This document shows positions 17,054 to 24,700 of a stretch of DNA of 37,395 nucleotides, piece after piece; the stretch's first letter is position 1, and each line of letters begins with the position of its first letter. The DNA lies in assembly GCA_039024435.1 (NCBI GenBank), contig JBCCQH010000075.1, forward strand, positions 1 to 37,395, written 5' to 3'. The stretch is from JBCCQH01 sp039024435 (GTDB lineage Bacteria; Bacteroidota; Bacteroidia; J057; JADKCL01). The notes beneath the pieces are model-generated. The model did not search any database and had not been told where the DNA came from. It saw only the letters and a program-made list of their open reading frames with translations. Made by a program: the position numbers and the translations under genes.

Positions 17054-18817
17054 ATGCAAAAATGTAGATTGACCCCGTTTTTCCTCTTGCTTCTTGGGCT
17101 GGGCAGCATTTACCGGTTGCCCGCCCAAATCGTGCAGCACGATACCCTGATCCCAAACGTCACGGTCATGCCCAACTTTGCGGGCAGTACCGTGCAGCTA
17201 TTTGTCCGGGAAAAGGGCCCCGATACCCTTCTCAACAATCTCGCGGCCAGTTACGAGGACAAGGTCGTCCTCATGATTCACGGATTTTCCGCGCCCTCCG
17301 AAGTGGTATACGATCTGGACTACCAGGACTATTCCTGGATGGAACGCCTGGCTGAACGCGGCTACGATGTCTTCACGATGGATCTGACCGGGTATGGCTA
17401 TTCCACCCGCCCCGCCCCGATGAACGACTCCTGTAACTTGAGCGGCCTGAGCCAGCTCGGCCTCGGTATCAACTGCCCGCCGAATTACAGTTCCATCCTG
17501 ACCACGACCGATTCCGAGATGGACGACATCGACGCGGTAGTCGACTACATCCTGGCGCGGCGGAACATCGCCGAGTTGCACCTCCTGGGCCATTCCCTGG
17601 GGGCCCCGCGGGTGTTGCTCTACACCTCCCGCTACCCGAATAAGGTCAGCAAGGTCACCGTCCACGGCATGAGCGCCCTATTTGGCTACGGTCCCGCCGA
17701 TCCCCCCGCACAACTGCCCAGCGCCGGCAGCCCCATCGGAAGCTTTCAGCGCGGCCAGATCGAGGCCTGGGCCAATGGCGCCGAATGCTTTGACCAGCTC
17801 GATACCGCGCTGGTGGACACGATCTGGAAGACACTGCAGCGCATCGATTCCCGGGGCGCCAACTGGGGAACTGGCGTTTCGCGCTATCCCTCGGTGGAAC
17901 TGTACGGCTTGACCGAGGATACGATGAATGCCATCACCAAGCCCTTGCTCTTCCTAGCCGGCGAGCACGATCCCATTGCCCCCCTCATCGGCGCCCAGGC
18001 GGCCTTTAACGACCTCGGCTCGACCAACAAAATCCTCGTCCAAATCAATCGGACCTCGCATTCGCCCTATTGGGAGACCAAGCGCTATTGGTTGTACGAC
18101 CTCATCGATGACTTTTTCCGCGATTCCGAGATCGATGCCCACACCACTGGCTACGCAATCGCAAAGTTGAACGATACCTTTGACTGGGTGGGAGAGTTGG
18201 ACGAAACGACCGCGCCGGTTCTACTCAGTACTTTTCCGGCCACCCAAGCGACCGGTGTACCCCGGGACATTGACCTGGACCTCGAAGTGGATGAAAATAT
18301 TTTCAGCTTCAACGATAGCTTGACCCTCCGCCGCACCAGTGACAATTCCATCTTTCAGACCATCGGCTTCACTGATCCGGCCCGGGTGGACCCGTACTGC
18401 ACCAATCGGATCCACGTGGACATCGATACCCTGGACCCCTTGACCACGTACTGTGTACAAATCGATGCCGGAGCCTTTCGGGACCGCAGTTTCAACGATT
18501 TTGCCGGAATCAACGACTGTGTAACCTGGACCTTTACGACCGGCCTGGCGACCGATTTGGGGGAAGTAGCCCCTCCAGCAGCGTTGCGCCTCTATCCCAA
18601 TCCCAATCCCAGCGCCGGCCCGGTGCGTGTGCAATGGCCAGCGAATGCCGAAAAACGCGGAACAATCTGGGTGCTTGATTTGGCGGGAAAGGTGGTCTTT
18701 GCCCAACAAGGAGACCTGCCCGACGCTTTGGACCTGAGTGATTTACCGGGGGGAATGTACGTGCTGGAACTTCAACTGGACCGCCAGCGCTACCGCACGC
18801 GGTTCATTCGCCAGTAG
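17054..18817 (+). CDS. Secreted alpha/beta hydrolase with Ig-like (Big_5) and T9SS sorting domains
   Basis: A protein of 587 residues. The ATG at 17054 begins a clean signal peptide (LTPFFLLLLGLG, cleavage near LPAQ); an upstream in-frame TTG is ignored. The hydrolase domain has the oxyanion-region motif LMIHGFS, nucleophile Ser181 in GHSLGA, Asp306 in GEHDP and His336 in TSHSPYW, a full catalytic triad. About residues 395-490 form an SbsA/Big_5-type Ig-like domain (FPATQATGVPRDIDL ... WTFTTG). The end is a T9SS type A sorting domain (LRLYPNPNPS, GGMYVLEL). It is an extracellular esterase, lipase or peptidase; the substrate is not evident. It is monocistronic and convergent with the LRR genes. 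Confidence 0.92.
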   Translation: MQKCRLTPFFLLLLGLGSIYRLPAQIVQHDTLIPNVTVMPNFAGSTVQLFVREKGPDTLLNNLAASYEDKVVLMIHGFSAPSEVVYDLDYQDYSWMERLAERGYDVFTMDLTGYGYSTRPAPMNDSCNLSGLSQLGLGINCPPNYSSILTTTDSEMDDIDAVVDYILARRNIAELHLLGHSLGAPRVLLYTSRYPNKVSKVTVHGMSALFGYGPADPPAQLPSAGSPIGSFQRGQIEAWANGAECFDQLDTALVDTIWKTLQRIDSRGANWGTGVSRYPSVELYGLTEDTMNAITKPLLFLAGEHDPIAPLIGAQAAFNDLGSTNKILVQINRTSHSPYWETKRYWLYDLIDDFFRDSEIDAHTTGYAIAKLNDTFDWVGELDETTAPVLLSTFPATQATGVPRDIDLDLEVDENIFSFNDSLTLRRTSDNSIFQTIGFTDPARVDPYCTNRIHVDIDTLDPLTTYCVQIDAGAFRDRSFNDFAGINDCVTWTFTTGLATDLGEVAPPAALRLYPNPNPSAGPVRVQWPANAEKRGTIWVLDLAGKVVFAQQGDLPDALDLSDLPGGMYVLELQLDRQRYRTRFIRQ

Positions 18818-18853
18818 CCCCGCCCCGTCAGTGGACCAGGCCGGCGGATTTGG

Positions 18854-20359
18854 TCAAGTCCACTCGACTTTCGTATTCGGCAGGTCGGCGATGAGCGTTT
18901 TGATCTCGTTCCAGTTCAATTTCAGGTTGTGCAGTTCCAGGTGCTCCAGGTGTTTGAGCTGGCGAATGCTGTCCGGGAGGTGGCGAATTTCGCTGCCGGC
19001 CAGGTGCAGGTGCCGCAGTTGGGTGAGGCGATCCAAATCTTCCGGCAACGCGGTGATTTGGGTACCTTTGAGGACCAGCGTTTCCAGGTGGGGCAGGTCC
19101 AGGATGGCCCCGGGAAATGCTTCCAGACCGACCATGGTGAAGCTCAGGTGACGCAGTTGTTGCAGGCGGGCAAATGCCTCCGGCAGCGCTGTCAGCAGCT
19201 TGTGTGCGGTCACTTCGAGTTTCTCCAAGGCCGGGAAATTGCACCAGCTTTCCGGCCATTCCCGCCACCGGCTGTACTTGAGGGCGAGTTCCCTAAGTTC
19301 ATTTTGCGGCCGGACCTCGAGTTCATCTACCCAGTGTGGCACCATGCTCAACTTCAGGGTTTGCAGTCGCTCCAGTTGCCGCACAAACCGGGGAAAGGGA
19401 TGCTCGGGGTGAAAGGTCAGGTCGAGCCGCTTGAGGTGGGACCAGCCTTCGATGCCGTCGGGAAAATGGTGCTCCCACAACCGGGCGTAGGCCGCAAGCT
19501 CCTCAATCTGTTCCAGGCGCAACATTTCTTGGGGAAATGGCCCCGCTCCCTTCCCGAAACGCAGGTCCAGTTCTCGGAAATGCCGGCAAGCTTCGAGTCC
19601 CCGAAAATCAAATTCCGCCGCGATGTAGAGCCGTAGACGCTTGACTTGGGTCAGTTCAATCAGGCAGTCGGGAAGGTGCCGAATCCGGTTGCCGGTCCAT
19701 TCGAGCACCCGCAAGGCGGACAATTGTCCCAACTCATCCGGCAGATCAGTCAGTTGATTGTCCTTGAGACTGAGGTAGGTCAGCCGCTTGAGGGCGCCGA
19801 TTTCCGGCGGAATGCGTCGCAGCCCACAGTTTTCCAAGGAAAGGCTCTCCAAAACGGCGAGCTTTTCCGAGTGGGCAATTTCCGGCGGAAGCACCGGAAT
19901 AGCGTGCCGGTTGAGGTTGAGCGTCCCGTAAGGCGTGATCTTCGATTCAGCCGATTCCAGAAACGCTGAAGGCACACGGTGGGAGATATTTTCCGGGAAC
20001 CGGTAGGTGTAGCGCACCGCCAGCCGGTACAACAGTTCGGCCTGGATCCGGGGCAATTTTCCCAGCTTGCCCACGGCGGCAAAGAAGGGTTTCGGCTCTC
20101 CCTGGCGGTGGGTGGACTGCCAATGCTGGGCCAGGAATTCCCGTTCATGGCGGGTGGCGTGGACAGCAAGGGCCCGTTCACCCAGCTCCCGAAAGTCCGG
20201 TTTGTGGTGAAACAATGCAAAGGCCACCAGATCGGTGAGGTCGGACATGGCGATGCCGGAATTGGCCGCGAGGTGCAACCCCAGTTGCAGGTCCTTTTCC
20301 TGCTCGGAGCGCAGCAGCAGCAGTAAATTCCCCTCCAGTTCCTTCTGTTCGTCCTGCAT
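18854..20359 (-). CDS. Cytoplasmic leucine-rich repeat protein (second of a paralogous pair)
   Basis: A protein of 501 residues without signal peptide. An N-terminal helical domain (residues 1 to about 85, with LLLLLRSEQ, LTDLVAFALFHH and HATRHEREFL) resembles the start of the neighbouring LRR protein. From about 150 on there are about a dozen leucine-rich repeats of the bacterial LPxxIxxLxxLxxLxLxxN type, several degenerate (WEHHFPDGIEGW). The C-terminal cap ends in LIADLPNTKVEWT. It probably binds protein partners. The ATG at 20359 follows the upstream LRR stop by 9 nt, so the two are cotranscribed. Specific function unknown. Confidence 0.88.
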   Translation of the reverse strand: MQDEQKELEGNLLLLLRSEQEKDLQLGLHLAANSGIAMSDLTDLVAFALFHHKPDFRELGERALAVHATRHEREFLAQHWQSTHRQGEPKPFFAAVGKLGKLPRIQAELLYRLAVRYTYRFPENISHRVPSAFLESAESKITPYGTLNLNRHAIPVLPPEIAHSEKLAVLESLSLENCGLRRIPPEIGALKRLTYLSLKDNQLTDLPDELGQLSALRVLEWTGNRIRHLPDCLIELTQVKRLRLYIAAEFDFRGLEACRHFRELDLRFGKGAGPFPQEMLRLEQIEELAAYARLWEHHFPDGIEGWSHLKRLDLTFHPEHPFPRFVRQLERLQTLKLSMVPHWVDELEVRPQNELRELALKYSRWREWPESWCNFPALEKLEVTAHKLLTALPEAFARLQQLRHLSFTMVGLEAFPGAILDLPHLETLVLKGTQITALPEDLDRLTQLRHLHLAGSEIRHLPDSIRQLKHLEHLELHNLKLNWNEIKTLIADLPNTKVEWT

Positions 20360-20368
20360 GTAGGCGTT

Positions 20369-22186
20369 CTAAGTTTTTCCGTTGGTGCTCCGCGGTTGGT
20401 GGACCTCGATCTGCACTCCAGGCAGTGCGGTTTTGATCGCGGAGATTTGACCGTCACTTAACCCACGTTTTGAGTAAAGGTTTAACTGACGGACCTGCGG
20501 CATGTTGCGCAAAATGTCCAACAATCCTTCCCGCGCATCGCTGTAAAGCGGACCAATCGACAATTCTCGGAGGTTTTGCAGCTTTTGCAGGGCGGAAGGA
20601 ATTTCGTGAATGGGATTGCCGTGGAGCAACAGCTTTTCCAGGCCCCGTAATTCCGCTACCAGTTCCGGAAAGGCCCGAAAGCGGTTGTGTGCAAGGTCCA
20701 GCCACTTCAGGCGGTGCAAGCGGGCCAGGCTTTCCGGTAAGTGTTCCAATTGGTTGCCGGAGAGAAAGAGATCTTTGAGTTCGCCCATTTCTCCCAGGGT
20801 GATGGGCAGTTCGATCAACTCATTGCGGGAGGCATCGAGAAAACCTAGGCGCGCGAGTTTGGTGAGGCTTTCCGGCAGGGTGCGCAGTGCGTTGCCGGAC
20901 AGTTGCAGGCGGTTGAGCCGCCCCATGCGCCCAATGCCCGGATCGAGTGTCCGCAGGTAGTTTTCGCTCAGGTCCAGCAACTCCAATTGCGCTAAATCAA
21001 ACAATCCCGCGGCGATACCCGTCATCCGATTGCGTCCCAGCCGCAAATGGCGCAGCGCTTGCAGCTTGCCGAGCGCGTCCGGTACTTCCTTCAATTGGCA
21101 ATTGTAAAGGTCAAGCGTGTGCAGCCGGGACAGTTCCCCGATGCGGGACGGCAACCCCTCAAGCTGGGTATCCTTCAGTCCCAACTCCTCCAACTCACCT
21201 AAATTCCCGATTTCTTCCGGCAATTCCACCACCGGGTTGCTCGGTAGGCGCAGGACCCGCAGGCGCGGCAGTTGACCGATTTCCTCCGGCAGATAAGCGA
21301 GCTGGTTTTGGTCGAGCCTCAGTTCTTGTAAGTGCTGCCATTCGGCGATGCCTTCGGGGAGCTGGCGGAGGCGGTTGCGGGCCGCGGAAAATTGCTCCAG
21401 GTGATCCAGTTCGGTGATATAGTCCGGCAGTTCCGCCAGTTGATTGTCGCTCAGGTCCAGTTCGCGCAAGTTGTACAGGCGGGAAATCCCCGGCGACAGC
21501 TGTTCGATCTGGTTTTCGTTGAGGATAAGGCGCCGCAAGAATTGCAGCCGGCCGATCATCGGCAATATCCGCGAAATCTGGTTCCGCGAAAGCACCAGAC
21601 TCTCCAGTCTGGGCATCCGGGCGACCGTATATCCCAGCGCTTCCAAGCGGTTGCCGCTGAGGTCCAGTTCCGTGACTTCCTCCAGATTTTGCAGATTGTC
21701 CGGAGCTTCTTCCAATTCCCGGTGGGAGAGGTCGAGCCGGCCATTGCGGACAAAGCGGGCGGTGAATTCGCCCGGATCTTGCAGACCATACTGAAGTAAG
21801 AAGTCCAGGCCCAGATTCCGGAAATGGTACATGTACTTTGCCAGGACTACACCATCCAGCGAGTGTTTGCGGCGCATCCGGCGGTACCAGGCGAGCAATT
21901 CATCCCGGGGATAGTCGCGCGGATCGGGCTCTTCTTCGATTTCTTTGGCGAGGCGGCGGGGGGCATGCTCGGTAAACATGCGCTGGGCCCGATTGCGGGT
22001 CGCGTGCTGAGAATGGAACTTGCTCAAGGCCAGCAAATCGGTCAATGCGGCCTGCGGAACGCCATTGCCCAGCATCAATTCCAGTGCCAGACCGATATTT
22101 TCCGAGCGGTAAGAACGCAGCAAACCCAGAAGATTTTCCACAGGAAAATCCGGTGTGTTGTGGTTGCCCGTCGTGTGCGTTTCCAT
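20369..22186 (-). CDS. Cytoplasmic leucine-rich repeat protein (first of a paralogous pair)
   Basis: A protein of 605 residues starting METHTTG at ATG 22186. The frame is open 53 codons further, but that part has no homology-like features and overlaps the candidate promoter. Residues about 15-80 carry the helical domain shared with the downstream paralogue (LLGLLRSYRSENIGLALEL, LTDLLALSKFHS, HAPRRLAKE). About 17 regular 23-residue repeats follow (LPEEIGQLPRLRVLRLPSN type), ending in a cap GVQIEVHQP. There is no signal peptide and no kinase, GTPase or E3-ligase motif. It is probably a protein-binding scaffold. Confidence 0.88.
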   Translation of the reverse strand: METHTTGNHNTPDFPVENLLGLLRSYRSENIGLALELMLGNGVPQAALTDLLALSKFHSQHATRNRAQRMFTEHAPRRLAKEIEEEPDPRDYPRDELLAWYRRMRRKHSLDGVVLAKYMYHFRNLGLDFLLQYGLQDPGEFTARFVRNGRLDLSHRELEEAPDNLQNLEEVTELDLSGNRLEALGYTVARMPRLESLVLSRNQISRILPMIGRLQFLRRLILNENQIEQLSPGISRLYNLRELDLSDNQLAELPDYITELDHLEQFSAARNRLRQLPEGIAEWQHLQELRLDQNQLAYLPEEIGQLPRLRVLRLPSNPVVELPEEIGNLGELEELGLKDTQLEGLPSRIGELSRLHTLDLYNCQLKEVPDALGKLQALRHLRLGRNRMTGIAAGLFDLAQLELLDLSENYLRTLDPGIGRMGRLNRLQLSGNALRTLPESLTKLARLGFLDASRNELIELPITLGEMGELKDLFLSGNQLEHLPESLARLHRLKWLDLAHNRFRAFPELVAELRGLEKLLLHGNPIHEIPSALQKLQNLRELSIGPLYSDAREGLLDILRNMPQVRQLNLYSKRGLSDGQISAIKTALPGVQIEVHQPRSTNGKT

Positions 22187-22208
22187 GAATTCCGTAGTAG
22201 CGAGTGAG

Positions 22209-22216
22209 GTAAGGTA
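22209..22216 (-). promoter_or_regulatory. -7-like box TACCTTAC for the LRR pair
   Basis: On the minus strand, TTTCGTACCTTAC lies 22 nt before the ATG at 22186. The same core TTTCGTACCTT is found upstream of the PepSY-like gene at 32136. A TTTC lies about 22 nt further upstream. Confidence 0.35.
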
Positions 22217-22325
22217 CGAAAAATTGCGGCGCGGAAGGGAAACGAAGTGGGGCGCCCGGCCATTTTGCCCCAGCAATGGTTGGGCCGGAAAATCCTCATC
22301 GCGCGGCGGGCGGCCCGCTAACCAC

Positions 22326-22358
22326 AAAAAAAGCACGGCCCGCAAGCCGTGCTTTTTT
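22326..22358 (-). terminator. Intrinsic terminator of the acetate operon
   Basis: A perfect 13-bp stem (22327-22339 with 22346-22358, core GCACGGC/GCCGTGC) is flanked by six A and six T, a textbook intrinsic terminator, 15 nt after the acs stop. It also insulates the LRR pair. Confidence 0.9.
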
Positions 22359-22373
22359 CTACAGTAGGTCAGT

Positions 22374-24272
22374 TCAGACCAAGGCTCCGGTCTTGATTTC
22401 CTCTACCACCGTCGGGTCGAGCAGGGTCGAGGTATCGCCGAGGTTATCGGCGGTGCCTTCGGCAACCTTGCGCAAAATCCGGCGCATAATTTTGCCGCTG
22501 CGGGTTTTGGGCAGCCCACTTACAAACTGGATTTTTTCCGGTTTGGCGATCTTCCCGATCTCTTCCACCACCGTCTCCACGATCTCACCGCGCAGGACCT
22601 CGGCGTCTTTTTCATTGTCACGTACAATCACGTAGGCGTAGACCGACTGGCCCTTGATCGGGTGGGGGTAGCCCACTACCGCCGACTCAACTACGTTTTT
22701 GTTCATGTTGATGGCGTTCTCGATTTCCGCAGTGCCGAGGCGGTGGCCGGAAACGTTGATCACATCGTCCACCCGGCCGATCACGCGGTACAGCCCGTCT
22801 GCGTTGCGCTTCGCCCCATCGCCCGTGAAGTAGTGGTCGGCAAAGGCCGCAAAGTAGGTGTTTCGGCAGCGCTCGTGATCGCCGTAGGTCGTGCGCAGCA
22901 TTGAGGGCCAGGGAAATTTTACGCAAAGTAGGCCCTCGCGGTCACTTTCTGTGATTTCGTTGCCGTCTGGATCCAACAGCACCGGCTGGATACCCGGCAA
23001 TGGCAGGCCAGCATAGCAGGGCCGGTTTGGACTCAGATTGCCCAATGCCGACAACATGATGCCCCCGGTTTCTGTCTGCCACCAGGTATCCACAATCGGG
23101 CAATTTTCCTTTCCGATGTGGATATTGTACCAATTCCAGGCCTCGACATTGATCGGTTCGCCGACCGTACCCAGTACCTTCAGCGAATCCAGGCTGTAAC
23201 TCAGGACATGATCCAGGGGGTAGGCCATCAGGGCCCGAATGGCGGTCGGTGCGGTGTAGAACTGATTTACTCCGTGCTTATCGACCACCTGCCAGAAACG
23301 TCCCGGATCCGGCCAGGTCGGCACCCCTTCGAACATCATCGTCGTAGCGCCTACCGCCAGCGGACCGTACAGAATGTAGCTGTGGCCGGTGATCCACCCG
23401 ATGTCCGCGGTACACCAGTAGATGTCACCCGGCTCGTACTGGAAGACATTGGCAAAGGAGAAAGCCGTATACACCATGTAACCGCCGCAGGTATGGACGA
23501 CGCCTTTGGGTTTGCCCGTCGATCCGGACGTATAGAGGATGAAGAGCATGTCTTCGGCGTCCATTTCTTCGGCGGGACAATCGTCCCCGACGTGGCTCAG
23601 TTCATCGTGCAGAAAGACATCGCGGCCCGATTTCATGTCCAATTCCCAGCCGAGGTGTTGAGCGACGATCACCTTTTCCACGGAAGGGCAGGACTCCAGG
23701 GCTTCGTTGACGACGCGCTTGGCCGGGATTTGCTTGGTGCCCCGGGCAATGCCGTCGGCGGTGACCACGATATTGCAGGTGGCGTCCTGGATGCGGTCGG
23801 CGAGGGCCTTGGCGGAAAATCCGGCAAAGACAACCGAGTGAATCGCCCCGATGCGGGCGCAGGCCAGCGTAGCAAAGGCCAGTTCCGGAATCATCGGCAT
23901 GTAGAGGCAGATGCGGTCGCCCTTCTTCGCACCGTTGCGCTTGAGAACATTGGCGAAGCGGCATACCTCCGCGTGCAACTGCTTGTAGGTAAAGCGCCGG
24001 AATTTGTCGTTCGGATCATTGGGCTCCCAGATGAGGGCGACTTGGTCCCCGCGGGTTGCGAGGTGGCGGTCCAGGCAGTTCTCGGTGATGTTCAGTTTGG
24101 CCCCGGAAAACCATTTGACATTGGGTTCCCGGAAGTTCCATTCCAGGATTGAATCCCATTTTTTCTGCCAACGGAATTGCTCGGCAATGTCGCCCCAAAA
24201 AGCTTCGGGCTGTTCCACACTGCGCTGGTACGCATCCTGGTAGTCTTCGAATGATTTGATCCGTAAGTCCAT
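22374..24272 (-). CDS. acs: Acetyl-CoA synthetase (AMP-forming)
   Basis: A protein of 632 residues, slightly shorter than the usual 640-660. It converts acetate, ATP and CoA to acetyl-CoA, AMP and PPi in the cytoplasm. Visible motifs: N-terminal ACS domain (W..A.LN..ENCLDRH), P-loop YTSGSTGKPKG, acyl pocket VDTWWQTETGG with the tryptophan typical of acetate specificity, hinge region VINVSGHRLGTAEIE, and the C-terminal PKTRSGKIMRR with Lys594, the residue acetylated in other Acs proteins. It is the last gene of the minus-strand block, 47 nt after the response regulator, and is followed by a strong terminator. The context links it to acetate uptake and sensing. Confidence 0.97.
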   Translation of the reverse strand: MDLRIKSFEDYQDAYQRSVEQPEAFWGDIAEQFRWQKKWDSILEWNFREPNVKWFSGAKLNITENCLDRHLATRGDQVALIWEPNDPNDKFRRFTYKQLHAEVCRFANVLKRNGAKKGDRICLYMPMIPELAFATLACARIGAIHSVVFAGFSAKALADRIQDATCNIVVTADGIARGTKQIPAKRVVNEALESCPSVEKVIVAQHLGWELDMKSGRDVFLHDELSHVGDDCPAEEMDAEDMLFILYTSGSTGKPKGVVHTCGGYMVYTAFSFANVFQYEPGDIYWCTADIGWITGHSYILYGPLAVGATTMMFEGVPTWPDPGRFWQVVDKHGVNQFYTAPTAIRALMAYPLDHVLSYSLDSLKVLGTVGEPINVEAWNWYNIHIGKENCPIVDTWWQTETGGIMLSALGNLSPNRPCYAGLPLPGIQPVLLDPDGNEITESDREGLLCVKFPWPSMLRTTYGDHERCRNTYFAAFADHYFTGDGAKRNADGLYRVIGRVDDVINVSGHRLGTAEIENAINMNKNVVESAVVGYPHPIKGQSVYAYVIVRDNEKDAEVLRGEIVETVVEEIGKIAKPEKIQFVSGLPKTRSGKIMRRILRKVAEGTADNLGDTSTLLDPTVVEEIKTGALV

Positions 24273-24319
24273 AATTTTCAGAGATTATTTTTTTGCATGC
24301 GAATGAAAAACGCGGTCCA

Positions 24320-24700
24320 TCAAGCCGCCGGGTCGAACAAGGCTTTCACCTTCTTCATCAATTCCCGGGTCGAGAAGGGCTTGCGAATGTACAGATTCGC
24401 TCCGAGGGAAAGCCCTTTTTGAATATCGGCTTCTCTGCCCTTGGCCGACATGAATACGACTTTGGCGTGGGCCAATCGCTCGGTTGCGCGCACGTGGCGG
24501 CAGACCTCGTAGCCGTCGACTTTGGGCATCATAATGTCCAGCATAATCAGGTCCGGTACCTCTTCTTCAAGCAATCCGATTGCTTCTGCGCCATCGCGGG
24601 CGAGGAAGACCGCGTAGCCTTGGCGCCGAAATAAATAATCCAGCGTCATGACGATATTGGGTTCATCATCTACGATCAGCACTTTCCGGTTTTTTTTCAT
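24320..24700 (-). CDS. Receiver-only response regulator
   Basis: A protein of 126 residues, a single CheY-like receiver domain. Acidic pocket Asp11-Asp12 in VLIVDDEP, phospho-acceptor Asp55 in IMLDIMMP, the switch Ser in VFMSAKG and Lys in IRKPF are all present. There is no DNA-binding or enzymatic output domain. The ATG at 24700 lies inside the 3' end of the kinase gene (35-nt overlap). A longer open frame upstream is an out-of-frame read of the kinase. It is almost certainly the partner of the SLC5-type kinase. In the comparable CrbS/CrbR systems the regulator carries an HTH domain, so here it must act through another protein or as a phosphate sink. Confidence 0.93.
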   Translation of the reverse strand: MKKNRKVLIVDDEPNIVMTLDYLFRRQGYAVFLARDGAEAIGLLEEEVPDLIMLDIMMPKVDGYEVCRHVRATERLAHAKVVFMSAKGREADIQKGLSLGANLYIRKPFSTRELMKKVKALFDPAA

